NCBI RefSeq assembly: GCF_019793435.1
Contig: NZ_JAILYH010000026.1
Location: forward strand, 16,381-80,380
Source: Rhizobium redzepovicii
Lineage (GTDB): Bacteria; Pseudomonadota; Alphaproteobacteria; Rhizobiales; Rhizobiaceae
Reading direction: 5' to 3'
Length of the DNA: 64,000 nucleotides
Of this stretch, positions 6,331-14,974 are shown piece by piece. The notes below the pieces were generated by a model. It was given only the letters and a program-made list of their open reading frames with translations, searched no databases and was not told the origin of the DNA. The translations under genes were made by a program, and so were the position numbers. The number at the start of each line of letters is the position of its first letter. The stretch's first letter is position 1.

Positions 6331-9114
6331 TCAAGCGGCCTTCTCAACCGCCGGCTCGCCCATCGCCTGCGGCTTGCCAAGCAGATAACCCTGCGCCTCG
6401 TCGCATTGTTCTTCCAAGAGCGTGTCGAGCTGCGCCTGGGTTTCCACGCCCTCCGCCAGCACCGGCACCTCAAGGCTGCGGCCAAGGGCCAGGATGGCGC
6501 GGACGATCGCCTTTGATTGCGGGCTGGTTTCGACCTCGGCCATGAAGCTCTTGTCGAGTTTGATCTTGTCGAACGGGAAGGAGCGCAGCGTTTCCAGTGA
6601 GGAATAGCCGGTGCCGAAGTCGTCGATGGCGATCGACACGCCGAGCGCCTTGATCTGCCGCATCGTCCGCAAGGCCTTATCCTTGTCGACGATGATCGAG
6701 CTTTCGGTGATCTCGATTTCGAGACGCCGCGGGTTCAGGCCGGTTTCCGCAAGGATCTCCGATATGACGGCGGCCATATCGGCATGGCCGAGCTGAATCG
6801 GCGAGAGGTTGACGGCGATCTTGTGGCTGTTGTTCCAGCTCGCCGCCTCGCGGCAGGCTTCCCTGAGAACCCATTCGCCGATCGGGAGGATCGCGCCGCA
6901 TTCCTCGGCAAGGCCGATGAAATCCATGGGCGGGATGTTGCCGCGTTCATGATGGCGCCAGCGCAGCAGAACTTCGTAGCCGGTGATCTCGCCCGTCCGC
7001 ACCGATTTTTGCACCTGATAGTGCAGATGCAGCTGGCTGCGGTCGATCGAGGCCCAGAGGTCCTTGGCGAGCGAACGGCGGCGGCGCGCATGCTCGTCCA
7101 TGGCAGCCTCGTAGAAGCAGACCTTCTGCAGCAAGGATTGTTTGGCGCGGTACATGGCAAGGTCGGCATTGGCGAGAAGGCCGTCGACTCCGGCTGCATC
7201 GCTCGGATAAACCGCCACGCCGAGGCTGGCGCCCGTCTTGATCTCGAAGCCGTCGATCGTGACCGTCCCGGTGAGCGCGCCTTCCAGCCGTGCGATGAAA
7301 TCGTGGAGCGCGCTCAGCTCATCGAAGCGCTTGGTCGCGGCGAACTCGTCTCCGCCGAACCGGGCGATGAACTCGCCCTCCTGCCGCGCTTCATCGAGAC
7401 GCCGCGCCAGCTCGACAAGCACCTTGTCGCCGGTGCCGTGCCCGTGCTGGTCGTTGATCTCCTTGAACTTGTCGAGATCGATGCCGATGACGGCGACATT
7501 GCCCCTCACCCGGTCGGCGATCATCATTTCCTCGGAGACGCTCTCGCCGAACTGTAGCCGGTTCGGCAGGCCCGTCAGGCCGTCATGCTTGGCAAGGAAG
7601 GCAACCTGCTCCTCGGATTTCAGGCGATCGGTGATGTCTTCGAAGGTGACGACCCAGCCGCCATTGGGCAGCATGTTGACATTCTGCTGGATGGATATGC
7701 CGCTCGGATATCTGTGAACCGCGCTGCCGGCGCCTGATCTGATCAGCGCCATGTTCCTGGTATAATGCGCCTCGGCCCGCGCGGCCGCCTCGCCGGGATC
7801 CTCCGTATTGGCGGCATAGCCGATGTCGACGATCTCACGGTAGATCATGCCGGGACGCACCGATCCCTCGGGGAACCGGAAGATTTCCAGATAGCGTTTG
7901 TTGCAAAGCAGCAGGCGCTCGTCCCTGTCGAACATGCAGATGCCCTGCCCGATATTTTCGAGCGCGACGTCGAGATTGCGGGTGACCTCCTCGATCCGGT
8001 CGGCATCGTCCTTCTGCTTGCTGTTATCCTTGGTGATCTTGGCATAGCCGATCAGTTCGCCGGCCTCGTCATAGATCGGGTCGATGACGACATGAGCCCA
8101 GAAGGAGGAGCCGTCCTTGCGGTAACGCCATCCCTGGGCTTCGAACTTGCCTTCACTGCGGGCGGTTCGAAGCGCCCGCTGCGGCAGGCCTTTGCGGCGA
8201 TCTTCCTCAGAATAGAACAGCGAGAAATCCTTGCCGACGATCTCGTCGGCGCTATAGCCCTTGGCACGCTGGGCGCCGGCATTCCAGTTGCTGACCTTGC
8301 CATCCGGATCGAGCATGTAGATCGCGTAGTCGGTCACTCCCTGCACCAGGAGCTTGAAGTTGCGCTCCGCCCCGGCCGTCTTGGCCTGCGAGCGCACGGC
8401 GAAGATCGCGGCCGCAAAACCCGCCGCCAGCAGCGAAAGGGTGACGGCTGCGATCGTCACCGCCATCAGCGCCGGCGAAAGAAGCATGGCGGGATTGAGC
8501 GCAGTGATCCCGGGAATGACCGTGATCCCCGCCATTGCGGTGAAATGCAGGGCAACGACACCAAATGTCAGGAGAACTGTCGGCGCCAGCTTACCCAAAG
8601 TCGACCGGCCGCTCCGGCCGGCAAATCGAAAGGCCGCGACCGAAAACGCCACGCCGAGAACGACTGAGGCCGTCACGAAGCCCGTATCCCACGAGATTTC
8701 ACCGGGGAATTCGATCGCCAACATGCCGGCGAAATGCATAGACCAGATACCGACGCCGAAGAGCACGCCCGCCAGGACGTTCGCCACCCATCTGTCATAG
8801 GCGATCTTGGCGGCAACTGCCGCCGTGGTCGCCACGATCGCGACCAAGAGCGAGATCAGCGTCAATCCGGCATGATAACCGACGACGACGCCGGGGTCGT
8901 AGGCCAGCATGGCGATGAAATGCGTGGCCCAGATGCCGAAACCACCCGCCGCCCCCGCTGTCGCTAGCCACACCCACCGAACCGCGCCATCGGATAAGGT
9001 CGCCCGATGCAGCAGAACGAGCGCGCAATGGCTGGCGAGAAAGCAGATCAGACCCGCAAGCCCGACCAGCGTGAGATCATGCTGGTCGGTAACGCACGTC
9101 AGAACGGTAAACAT
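6331..9114 (-). CDS. MHYT-PAS-GGDEF-EAL cyclic-di-GMP signalling protein
   Basis: 927 residues. Residues ~1-245 form a seven-helix MHYT-type sensor with the repeated motifs THFIAMLA, MHFAGMLA and LHFTAMAG. Then a PAS domain (~265-385, with the WRYRKDGS block), a second PAS-like segment (~395-505), a GGDEF domain with the intact catalytic motif RFGGDEF, and an EAL domain (~680-920). The EAL signature reads YEVLLRW, a common Val variant, and the downstream NLSPIQL, DDFGTGYSS and AEGVET motifs are intact. Both cyclic-di-GMP synthesis and breakdown are therefore possible. The MHYT part is proposed in the literature to bind copper and sense gases. Single-gene unit. Confidence 0.93.
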   Translation of the reverse strand: MFTVLTCVTDQHDLTLVGLAGLICFLASHCALVLLHRATLSDGAVRWVWLATAGAAGGFGIWATHFIAMLAYDPGVVVGYHAGLTLISLLVAIVATTAAVAAKIAYDRWVANVLAGVLFGVGIWSMHFAGMLAIEFPGEISWDTGFVTASVVLGVAFSVAAFRFAGRSGRSTLGKLAPTVLLTFGVVALHFTAMAGITVIPGITALNPAMLLSPALMAVTIAAVTLSLLAAGFAAAIFAVRSQAKTAGAERNFKLLVQGVTDYAIYMLDPDGKVSNWNAGAQRAKGYSADEIVGKDFSLFYSEEDRRKGLPQRALRTARSEGKFEAQGWRYRKDGSSFWAHVVIDPIYDEAGELIGYAKITKDNSKQKDDADRIEEVTRNLDVALENIGQGICMFDRDERLLLCNKRYLEIFRFPEGSVRPGMIYREIVDIGYAANTEDPGEAAARAEAHYTRNMALIRSGAGSAVHRYPSGISIQQNVNMLPNGGWVVTFEDITDRLKSEEQVAFLAKHDGLTGLPNRLQFGESVSEEMMIADRVRGNVAVIGIDLDKFKEINDQHGHGTGDKVLVELARRLDEARQEGEFIARFGGDEFAATKRFDELSALHDFIARLEGALTGTVTIDGFEIKTGASLGVAVYPSDAAGVDGLLANADLAMYRAKQSLLQKVCFYEAAMDEHARRRRSLAKDLWASIDRSQLHLHYQVQKSVRTGEITGYEVLLRWRHHERGNIPPMDFIGLAEECGAILPIGEWVLREACREAASWNNSHKIAVNLSPIQLGHADMAAVISEILAETGLNPRRLEIEITESSIIVDKDKALRTMRQIKALGVSIAIDDFGTGYSSLETLRSFPFDKIKLDKSFMAEVETSPQSKAIVRAILALGRSLEVPVLAEGVETQAQLDTLLEEQCDEAQGYLLGKPQAMGEPAVEKAA

Positions 9115-9284
9115 GGAAGAGGCCCTCGATTTCAGAGGGCACGCTAATCAGCGGTCGCTTAAGGAAGGTTGAAATGGGCGGGCGACGAGTGCGGAAATGC
9201 CGGTGTTTGGGAGGGTTGGGCGTGGGGTTGTGAGATTAGGGTTTATCGCGGGTGTCTTGGTATGGTGAATGGATTTTCGACTGA

Positions 9285-9433
9285 CGCGGAGGGCGAGGCC
9301 CCGCGAAATAGGACTTCCCCTGCCCCACCACGACCGGATGCAGGCAGATCCGATACGCGTCGATCAGGCCAAGTTCGGTCAGGCTGTGGGCGAGCCCCGG
9401 GCCGACGACTAGACTAGATCTCCCCAATTTCAC
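9285..9433 (-). pseudogene. Remnant of a dihydrofolate-reductase/RibD C-terminal domain protein
   Basis: The minus strand reads LVVGPGLAHSLTELGLIDAY followed by RICLHPVVVGQGKSYF. This is the conserved C-terminal block of the RibD_C family of reductases (LxxxLIDEYRLxxHPVVLGxGKxLF). The N-terminal NADPH-binding part is absent and the end is replaced by unrelated sequence, so it is a relic. The rest of the gap 9115-9474 shows nothing clear. Confidence 0.6.
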
Positions 9434-9474
9434 CCAAGCACGGTGGTAGCGGACTTGGATGAGGGGAATCTAGG

Positions 9475-10077
9475 ATGTCCATCTTGCTAAGAAATTTGTC
9501 GCTACTGGTTGGAATAACATTGGCGGTACCAGCCTTTGGCAATTGCTTAACCGCCAATGAGACCAAACAGGGCGTGCTGATGACCAGAGAGGCGCCTTTC
9601 TATTCCGTATTCTACAAGCCGAACGGCCCGGGTCTAACCGAACAACGGCTGGTGGAGCGCGACGGTTCGCTGCAGCCAGTCTCGGCTGTATATCTGCACC
9701 CCTTGCTCGTCGAAAAGAGAGTGAGTGCCAGCGGGACGCATGAGCTGAAATACGCGAATGCGATTGCGTTAGACGATCTACCCCAGAAGAAGAACTGGCA
9801 ATCAGACACCACGCTTTTCATCAATGGCAAAAAATCCGTTTCGGGCACGACCTTCATGAGGTTCGACGGCTTGGGAGAGGAAACTATTGCATCTTGTTCC
9901 TACAAAGTCTGGGCCATCAACAGCCGTCTGGAACTGACGGAATTGCCTCCGATTATTTTCGAACAATACTATTCCCCCGAGCTTCATCTCGTTCTTCGTT
10001 CGGTGAGGCTGAACGCCTCCAACCAGCCATTGAGCGAGGTTCGATTTGATCGATTCCAAATCGGCTGGGGCAACTAG
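9475..10077 (+). CDS. Exported hypothetical protein
   Basis: 200 residues. A signal peptide is visible at residues 1-22 (LLRNLSLLVGITLAVPAFG), cleaved probably before NCLTANE. The mature part is beta-rich and contains two cysteines (NC near the start, SCSYK near residue 143) that could form a disulfide. I recognise no domain. The neighbourhood is accessory (RibD_C relic upstream, IS3 relic downstream). Confidence 0.6.
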   Translation: MSILLRNLSLLVGITLAVPAFGNCLTANETKQGVLMTREAPFYSVFYKPNGPGLTEQRLVERDGSLQPVSAVYLHPLLVEKRVSASGTHELKYANAIALDDLPQKKNWQSDTTLFINGKKSVSGTTFMRFDGLGEETIASCSYKVWAINSRLELTELPPIIFEQYYSPELHLVLRSVRLNASNQPLSEVRFDRFQIGWGN

Positions 10078-10117
10078 GGGAATGTCCACTCTGTCATCCC
10101 AGAAAGCCCGCTGGGCG

Positions 10118-10390
10118 TGACCTTGCCCCATTGGAATAATCCATTTTGAGGTCAGCTCTGGCCCATTGAGAGGACCAGGGAATGAAGCGCAATCGTTCAC
10201 AGACGAACAGATCATCGCCGTTCTGAAGGAGCACAGTGAGCCTGCGAACGGCACGCCGGTCTCGGAGCTTTGCCGCAAGCAGGGCGTCAGTGATGCCAGC
10301 ATCTATAAATGGATGGCAAAATTCGGCGGCATGGACGTATCCTAAGCCAAGCGGCTGAAGACGCTGGAAGACGAGAACACGCAGCGGAAA
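10118..10390 (+). pseudogene. IS3-family orfA remnant with probable left terminal repeat
   Basis: From about 10181 the plus strand reads SFTDEQIIAVLKEHSEP, then SELCRKQGVSDASIYKWMAK, the helix-turn-helix start of IS3-group OrfA. It is interrupted by a frameshift near its start and a TAA after GGMDVS. TGACCTTGCCCCATTGG at 10118 begins with TGA and resembles the left terminal repeat of such elements. OrfB and the right end are missing. 10391-10524 holds nothing recognisable. Confidence 0.7.
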
Positions 10391-10524
10391 CAATGCACTT
10401 TGGCACCAATTTGGCACCGCTTATGCCTAGCTCGACAACATGATACTGCAATACGATAGCGGAATAATCGCTTAAAACGTGGACTTCCCAAGAGCTTCGA
10501 AGCACGAGGGCTGCCGCAATAGCC

Positions 10525-11025
10525 TCAGCCTTCACGCCCCCTCATCGCCCATGAGTTGGTATCGTGATCGGGGTGCTGGTTGTTGCTCTCTTTGATCGCC
10601 GCAGCCCAGTCGGCGCCGTTGGTTTCGGTCGCGCCGGTATTTTCGATGCCGGTGATCGTATCGAACCATACCACCATGTTCTCGGTGCAGGTATTGGCAT
10701 GCGGCGGGAAGAGGTTTGGGTCGTCGAGCGAACCGATCATCAGGTTGGTGCGGCCGTTTTCGAGGTGGTGGAAAAACAAGGGCGTGCCGCAATTGGCGCA
10801 GAAGCCGCGCTCGACAAGCTCCGAGCTCTTCCAAATGCCCGGCTTGCCGCGTGTCCAGGTGAGCACATCATCGGGCGCAGCAACGAGCGCGGCAAAGATG
10901 TTTCCCGAGGCTTTCTGGCACATGCGGCAATGGCAGAGATGCGAATTGTCGAACATCGCGGTTGCGTGGTAGCGCACGGCACCGCACTGGCAGCCGCCGC
11001 TGAGCTGCATCTCGATGCGTTTCAT
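10525..11025 (-). CDS. GFA-family (CENP-V/GFA fold) zinc-binding protein
   Basis: 166 residues from the ATG at 11025, chosen because GGAGGAG lies just upstream; a longer in-frame start at 11061 has no such site. Zinc ligands of the GFA fold are in place: C12 and C14 (GGCQCGAV), C31-x-C33-xx-C36 (CHCRMC), and C76-xx-C79 (FCANCG). The family is annotated after glutathione-dependent formaldehyde-activating enzyme, but most members have no proven activity, so no reaction is claimed. Single gene; a repeat-like stretch lies upstream. Confidence 0.88.
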   Translation of the reverse strand: MKRIEMQLSGGCQCGAVRYHATAMFDNSHLCHCRMCQKASGNIFAALVAAPDDVLTWTRGKPGIWKSSELVERGFCANCGTPLFFHHLENGRTNLMIGSLDDPNLFPPHANTCTENMVVWFDTITGIENTGATETNGADWAAAIKESNNQHPDHDTNSWAMRGREG

Positions 11026-11109
11026 TTTTTCTCCTCCTTCAAGAGGTGGGTTGGGCTTCATCTCTTTTAGGTTGTCGTTTTTTGATCGTCCAGCCTGGCC
11101 GGAGATTGC

Positions 11110-11260
11110 AGTTCGGCGAATGCAAGAAGCAGCGTTGGAGGGTGCTTCGAGGCTCCGCCCTTTCGGGCTACACGCCTCAGCACGAGGAGCCTTGGAGAGT
11201 ACCGCAACCTCTCTCCGACCTCATCCTGAGGTGCCCGCAGGGCCCTCGAAGGACGGGGCG
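11110..11260. repeat. Rhizobial mosaic repeat with CCTCGAAGGAC-type arm
   Basis: Contains GTGCTTCGAGGCTCC at one end and CCTCATCCTGAGGTGCCC followed by GGGCCCTCGAAGGACGGGG at the other, with paired arms between. The same modules (CGTCCTTCGAGG, CTCAGGATGAGG) occur at 55894-56052 and 59225-59382, so this is a dispersed family. Confidence 0.5.
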
Positions 11261-11272
11261 GGTGTGACGGAG

Positions 11273-12187
11273 CTAGAGATTTCTCTCTCGAAGCGCATCG
11301 ACGATGACGGAGAAGGCCGGGAGGTTCTGCCGACGGCTTGGGTAGTAGAGGTAATAGCCGGCGAATTTGGGGGTCCAGTCTTCGAGGAAGAGTTGGAGAC
11401 GCCCTTCCGCGATATGCGTTTCGATATAGCTTTCCGGAACGAAGGCGATGCCGTAGCCTTGAAGGGCTGCGGCGACCATTTCGCGATCGGTGTTGAAGGT
11501 GAACTGGCCCTCCACCCTCACCCGGACCTCCTCGTCGTTCTTTTCGAATTCCCAGGCGTACAGTCCGCCCACCCGGTCGAGACGCCTGTTGATGCAGTTG
11601 TGATGCATGAGCTCCTGCGGTGTCGTCGGCACCGCTCTTGTCTTGAAATAGTCAGGGGAAGCGATGGCCACCAGCCGCCAGTCCGGCCCGATCCGCACCG
11701 CGACCATGTCCTTCTCCAGGCTCTCGCCAAGACGCACGCCCGCATCGAAGCCATCCTCGACGATGTTGCGGAAGCTGTTGTCGACGCTGAGTTCCAGTTT
11801 GATATCCGGATATTCCCCAAGGACGGGGGCGAGCTTCGGCCAGACCACGCTTTCCATCGCGTGGTTCGAAAGGGTGATCTTGACGGTGCCGGCCGGTTTG
11901 TCGCGATAGGCCATCAATGCCGCGATATCCGCCTCGATTTCGGAAATGCGCGGTGCAAGCGATTGCCGGAGACGCTCGCCGGCCTCTGTCGTCGCCACGC
12001 TCCGCGTCGTGCGGGTGAGAAGCCGCAACCCCATGCGCGCTTCGAGTTCCTTCACGGCGTAGCTCAGCGTCGATTGCGCGACCCCCAGTTTCGCCGCGGC
12101 CCTGGTGAAGCTGCGTTCCTCCGCCACCCCCAGGAAGAGCAGCAGTTCATTGAAATTCTCGCGGGCCACGGCGATATCTCCAGTCAT
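11273..12187 (-). CDS. LysR-family transcriptional regulator
   Basis: 304 residues. The N-terminal winged helix-turn-helix is clear (ERSFTRAAAKLGVAQSTLSY, residues ~24-43; then RLLTRTTRSV), followed by a periplasmic-binding-like effector domain (~95-300). It is divergent from the alcohol dehydrogenase gene with 125 bp between starts, so it probably controls that gene and the MFS gene after it. TTCGATAA at 12215 and TTATCGAA at 12253 form an inverted pair in the intergenic region that could be part of its binding site. The effector is unknown. Confidence 0.92.
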   Translation of the reverse strand: MTGDIAVARENFNELLLFLGVAEERSFTRAAAKLGVAQSTLSYAVKELEARMGLRLLTRTTRSVATTEAGERLRQSLAPRISEIEADIAALMAYRDKPAGTVKITLSNHAMESVVWPKLAPVLGEYPDIKLELSVDNSFRNIVEDGFDAGVRLGESLEKDMVAVRIGPDWRLVAIASPDYFKTRAVPTTPQELMHHNCINRRLDRVGGLYAWEFEKNDEEVRVRVEGQFTFNTDREMVAAALQGYGIAFVPESYIETHIAEGRLQLFLEDWTPKFAGYYLYYPSRRQNLPAFSVIVDALRERNL

Positions 12188-12214
12188 TCCGATCCGACGC
12201 CATTAATAGCCGAT

Positions 12215-12260
12215 TTCGATAAGTCCATGCAAATTGCAACGGCTAATCGGAGTTATCGAA
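12215..12260. promoter_or_regulatory. Candidate LysR operator between divergent genes
   Basis: TTCGATAA (12215-12222) is the exact inverted complement of TTATCGAA (12253-12260), separated by 30 bases in the LysR/alcohol-dehydrogenase divergent region. Spacing and position fit paired recognition/activation sites of LysR proteins. Confidence 0.35.
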
Positions 12261-12312
12261 TGGTGCTATCCATCTCCCAAAGAATGAGACGGGCATTCCG
12301 CCCGGACAGGAG

Positions 12313-13335
12313 ATGACCATGCTCGGCACCGTCCTTCGCGCCCCCGGCGATATCCGCTGCGAGGAAGTCGCGGAACCGAAAATCGAGAAACCCACCGACG
12401 CGATCATCAAGCTGTCGGCGTCCTGTGTCTGCGGCTCCGACCTCTGGCCCTATCGAGGCCTTCAACCGGTGAATGCCCCGCAGCACATGGGTCACGAATA
12501 TTGCGGCGTGGTCGTCGAGGTCGGCAGCGAGGTCAGGACCGTCCGGCCCGGCCAGTTCGTGGTCGGCTCGTTCTGCCTGTCCGACAACACCTGCCCGCAT
12601 TGCCGCTATGGCTTCCAGTCGTCATGCGAACATCGCGAATTCATGTCGGGCGCGCAGGCTCCCTATGCCCGGATCGCTATGGCCGACGGCACACTGGTCG
12701 CAACCGACACCATGCCGTCCGACGACCTGATCCCGAGCTTGCTCGCGGCTTCGGATGTCCTTGGCACTGGCTGGTATGCGGCCGATGCCGCGCGGGTCAC
12801 GCCGGGATGCACGGCGGTCGTGGTCGGCGACGGCGCGGTCGGCCTGATGGGCGTGCTCGCGGCCAAACAGCTTGGCGCCGGCCGCATCATTGCGATGAGC
12901 CGCCACAAGCAGCGCCAGGAACTGGCGCTCGAATATGGGGCGACCGACATCATCACCGAGCGCGGCGACGCGGGTGTCGCCAGGGTCAAGGAATTGACTG
13001 ACGGAGTCGGCGCGGACTCGGTGCTGGAATGCGTCGGCACTGAGGAGTCGATGATGCAGGCGATCAATGCCTGCCGCCCCGGCGGTTCGATCGGCTATGT
13101 CGGCGTTCCCCATGGCGTCAGTCTCGACGGACAGATGCTTTTCTTCGCACAGAAGAACCTGTTGGGCGGCCCTGCCCCGGTTCGCCGCTTCCTGCCGCAC
13201 CTGATCGATCTCATCCTGTCGCGCAAGATCAACCCCGGAAGGGTCTTCGACCTCGAAGTGCCGCTCGCCGATGTCGCCCAAGGCTACAAGGCAATGGACG
13301 AGCGCTCGGCGATCAAGACGCTTCTGCGAATGTGA
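12313..13335 (+). CDS. Zinc-dependent medium-chain alcohol dehydrogenase
   Basis: 340 residues. The catalytic zinc ligands are visible (CVCGSD and GHEYCGVVVEVG), as are the four structural-zinc cysteines in CLSDNTCPHCRYGFQSSC. The Rossmann segment VVVGDGAVGLMGVLAA (about residues 172-187) binds NAD(P). ACAGGAG lies just before the start. Substrate is not predictable. It is followed by an MFS exporter in the same direction, 156 bp later, and preceded by a divergent LysR gene. Expression is likely LysR-controlled (inference). Confidence 0.92.
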   Translation: MTMLGTVLRAPGDIRCEEVAEPKIEKPTDAIIKLSASCVCGSDLWPYRGLQPVNAPQHMGHEYCGVVVEVGSEVRTVRPGQFVVGSFCLSDNTCPHCRYGFQSSCEHREFMSGAQAPYARIAMADGTLVATDTMPSDDLIPSLLAASDVLGTGWYAADAARVTPGCTAVVVGDGAVGLMGVLAAKQLGAGRIIAMSRHKQRQELALEYGATDIITERGDAGVARVKELTDGVGADSVLECVGTEESMMQAINACRPGGSIGYVGVPHGVSLDGQMLFFAQKNLLGGPAPVRRFLPHLIDLILSRKINPGRVFDLEVPLADVAQGYKAMDERSAIKTLLRM

Positions 13336-13491
13336 CGTCCGGTTTCCGGATCACCCCCCGAAACTTAGCCGTCCGAGATTTCGAAATCGACGACGCTGGC
13401 ATGGCTTGTCGGCGCGACCCTGGTCGCCGGAACGGCGACGCGCAGCCGTCGCCCGGCGCCATGAACAACCCCGCTTAGAAGGGACAGCCCG

Positions 13492-14673
13492 ATGGACATC
13501 AATTACGACATGAAAATCGAAGCCAAGACGACGCCGTGGAGTGCGGTCATCTGCATGATGCTGACCTCCTTCGTGCTCGTCGCGTCGGAATTCATGCCGG
13601 TAAGCCTGCTGACCCCGATCGCCGACGAACTGGCGAGCACCGCCGGCCAGGCAGGTCAGGCGATCTCGATCTCCGGTTTCTTCGCCGTCATCACCGCCTT
13701 GTTCAGCAACGTGTTGTTTGCGCGTTTCGACCGACGACTGGTGATCCTCTGCTACACCGTCGTGCTCCTGGCGTCGGGCCTGGCGGTCACCTTTGCCCCC
13801 AATTACCTCATATTCATGGTCGGCCGCGCGCTCATCGGCGTGTCGATCGGCGGCTACTGGTCCTTGGCGACGGCGATCATCGCCCGCATCGCCTCCGGTC
13901 CCGACGTGCCGAAGGCGCTGGCCATGCTGCAAGGCGGAAGCGCGCTCGCCGCAGTGATCGCCGCACCGCTTGGAAGCTTCCTCGGCAGCCTTGTCGGATG
14001 GCGCGGCGCCTTCTTCATCGTCGTGCCGATCGGCATTATCGCCTTCATCTGGCAAGCCATCGCCCTGCCCCGGATGCCGGGTGGCCAAAGCGGATCGCTC
14101 GGCAGGACCTTCAGCCTGATGGGCAACCGCACTTTCGCCCTCGGCATGACGGCGATGATCCTGTTCTTCATGGGGCAATTCGCGCTCTCGACCTATCTCA
14201 GGCCGTTTCTCGAAGACATCACCCATCTCGGCGTGAACACGCTCTCGCTGGTGCTCCTCGGAATCGGCCTTGCCGGCCTCGCCGGAACCTCGCTGATCCC
14301 CTCCATGCTGCGCTCTCACATGGCCCACGTGCTCATCGGGTTTCCGGCGGTGCTGGTGACCGTGGCCCTGGCGCTCGTCGGCCTTGGCCCCTTCGCCTTC
14401 GCGACGGCCGGCTTGCTGCTTTTCTGGGGCTTGCTGACGACGCCGGTGCCGGCGGCATGGACGACCTGGATGACCCGGACAGTCCCGCACCATCTGGAGG
14501 AAGCCGGCGCCTGGTTTGTCGCCCTCATTCAGTTTGCGATCACTTCAGGGGCATTCGCCGGCGGTCTGTTGTTCGATCATGTCGGCTGGTGGAGCCCGTT
14601 TGTGTTGAGTGCGGTGACCATGCTGGGTTCGGCGGTGACTGCGGTTGGGGTGACGCGGGGGTTGAGACGTTAG
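13492..14673 (+). CDS. MFS transporter, NepI/AraJ-like efflux group
   Basis: 393 residues with about twelve hydrophobic segments. The beginning (TPWSAVICMMLTSFVLVASE, then FMPVSLLTPIADEL) and the region GRALIGVSIGGYWSLAT resemble the NepI purine-nucleoside exporter and related sugar-efflux proteins of the DHA1 group. Arg-rich loop FDRR sits between helices 2 and 3 as in MFS proteins. AGAAGGGAC precedes the start. Substrate unproven; the link to the upstream dehydrogenase is positional. Confidence 0.88.
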   Translation: MDINYDMKIEAKTTPWSAVICMMLTSFVLVASEFMPVSLLTPIADELASTAGQAGQAISISGFFAVITALFSNVLFARFDRRLVILCYTVVLLASGLAVTFAPNYLIFMVGRALIGVSIGGYWSLATAIIARIASGPDVPKALAMLQGGSALAAVIAAPLGSFLGSLVGWRGAFFIVVPIGIIAFIWQAIALPRMPGGQSGSLGRTFSLMGNRTFALGMTAMILFFMGQFALSTYLRPFLEDITHLGVNTLSLVLLGIGLAGLAGTSLIPSMLRSHMAHVLIGFPAVLVTVALALVGLGPFAFATAGLLLFWGLLTTPVPAAWTTWMTRTVPHHLEEAGAWFVALIQFAITSGAFAGGLLFDHVGWWSPFVLSAVTMLGSAVTAVGVTRGLRR

Positions 14674-14733
14674 GCGGTGGCCGCCTAAAACACGGCGTCG
14701 CCGTATATTGGTTGGACTTATGTAAGCGCCGGC

Positions 14734-14940
14734 GTGCCGTGTGCCCACCTCATCCGACCCTGCGGGCCACCTTCTCCCCGCTGGGGAGAAGAGGGAGCAA
14801 GGCGCGCCGACATTGTCCAACGAACCCGATTCTTCTGAGGCACTCCATTAAATGGAGTCCAGGCGAAGCGGGATTCTCCCCTCTTCTCCCCAGCGGGGAG
14901 AAGGTGGCCCGCAGGGTCGGATCAGGGGGCCACACGGCAC
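14734..14940. repeat. Large RIME-like inverted repeat
   Basis: Two ~60-bp arms are near-perfect inverted copies: GTGCCGTGTGCCCACCTCAT...TCTCCCCGCTGGGGAGAAG at 14734-14794 and its complement ending at 14940. Each arm carries its own small palindrome (CTCCCCGCTGGGGAG), and the centre contains ACTCCATTAAATGGAGT. This matches rhizobial intergenic mosaic elements (RIME-type, established in Rhizobiaceae). It lies between two convergent genes. Confidence 0.8.
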
Positions 14941-14974
14941 ACCCTCCATTATCACCGTTCTATGCGCCCTCGCC

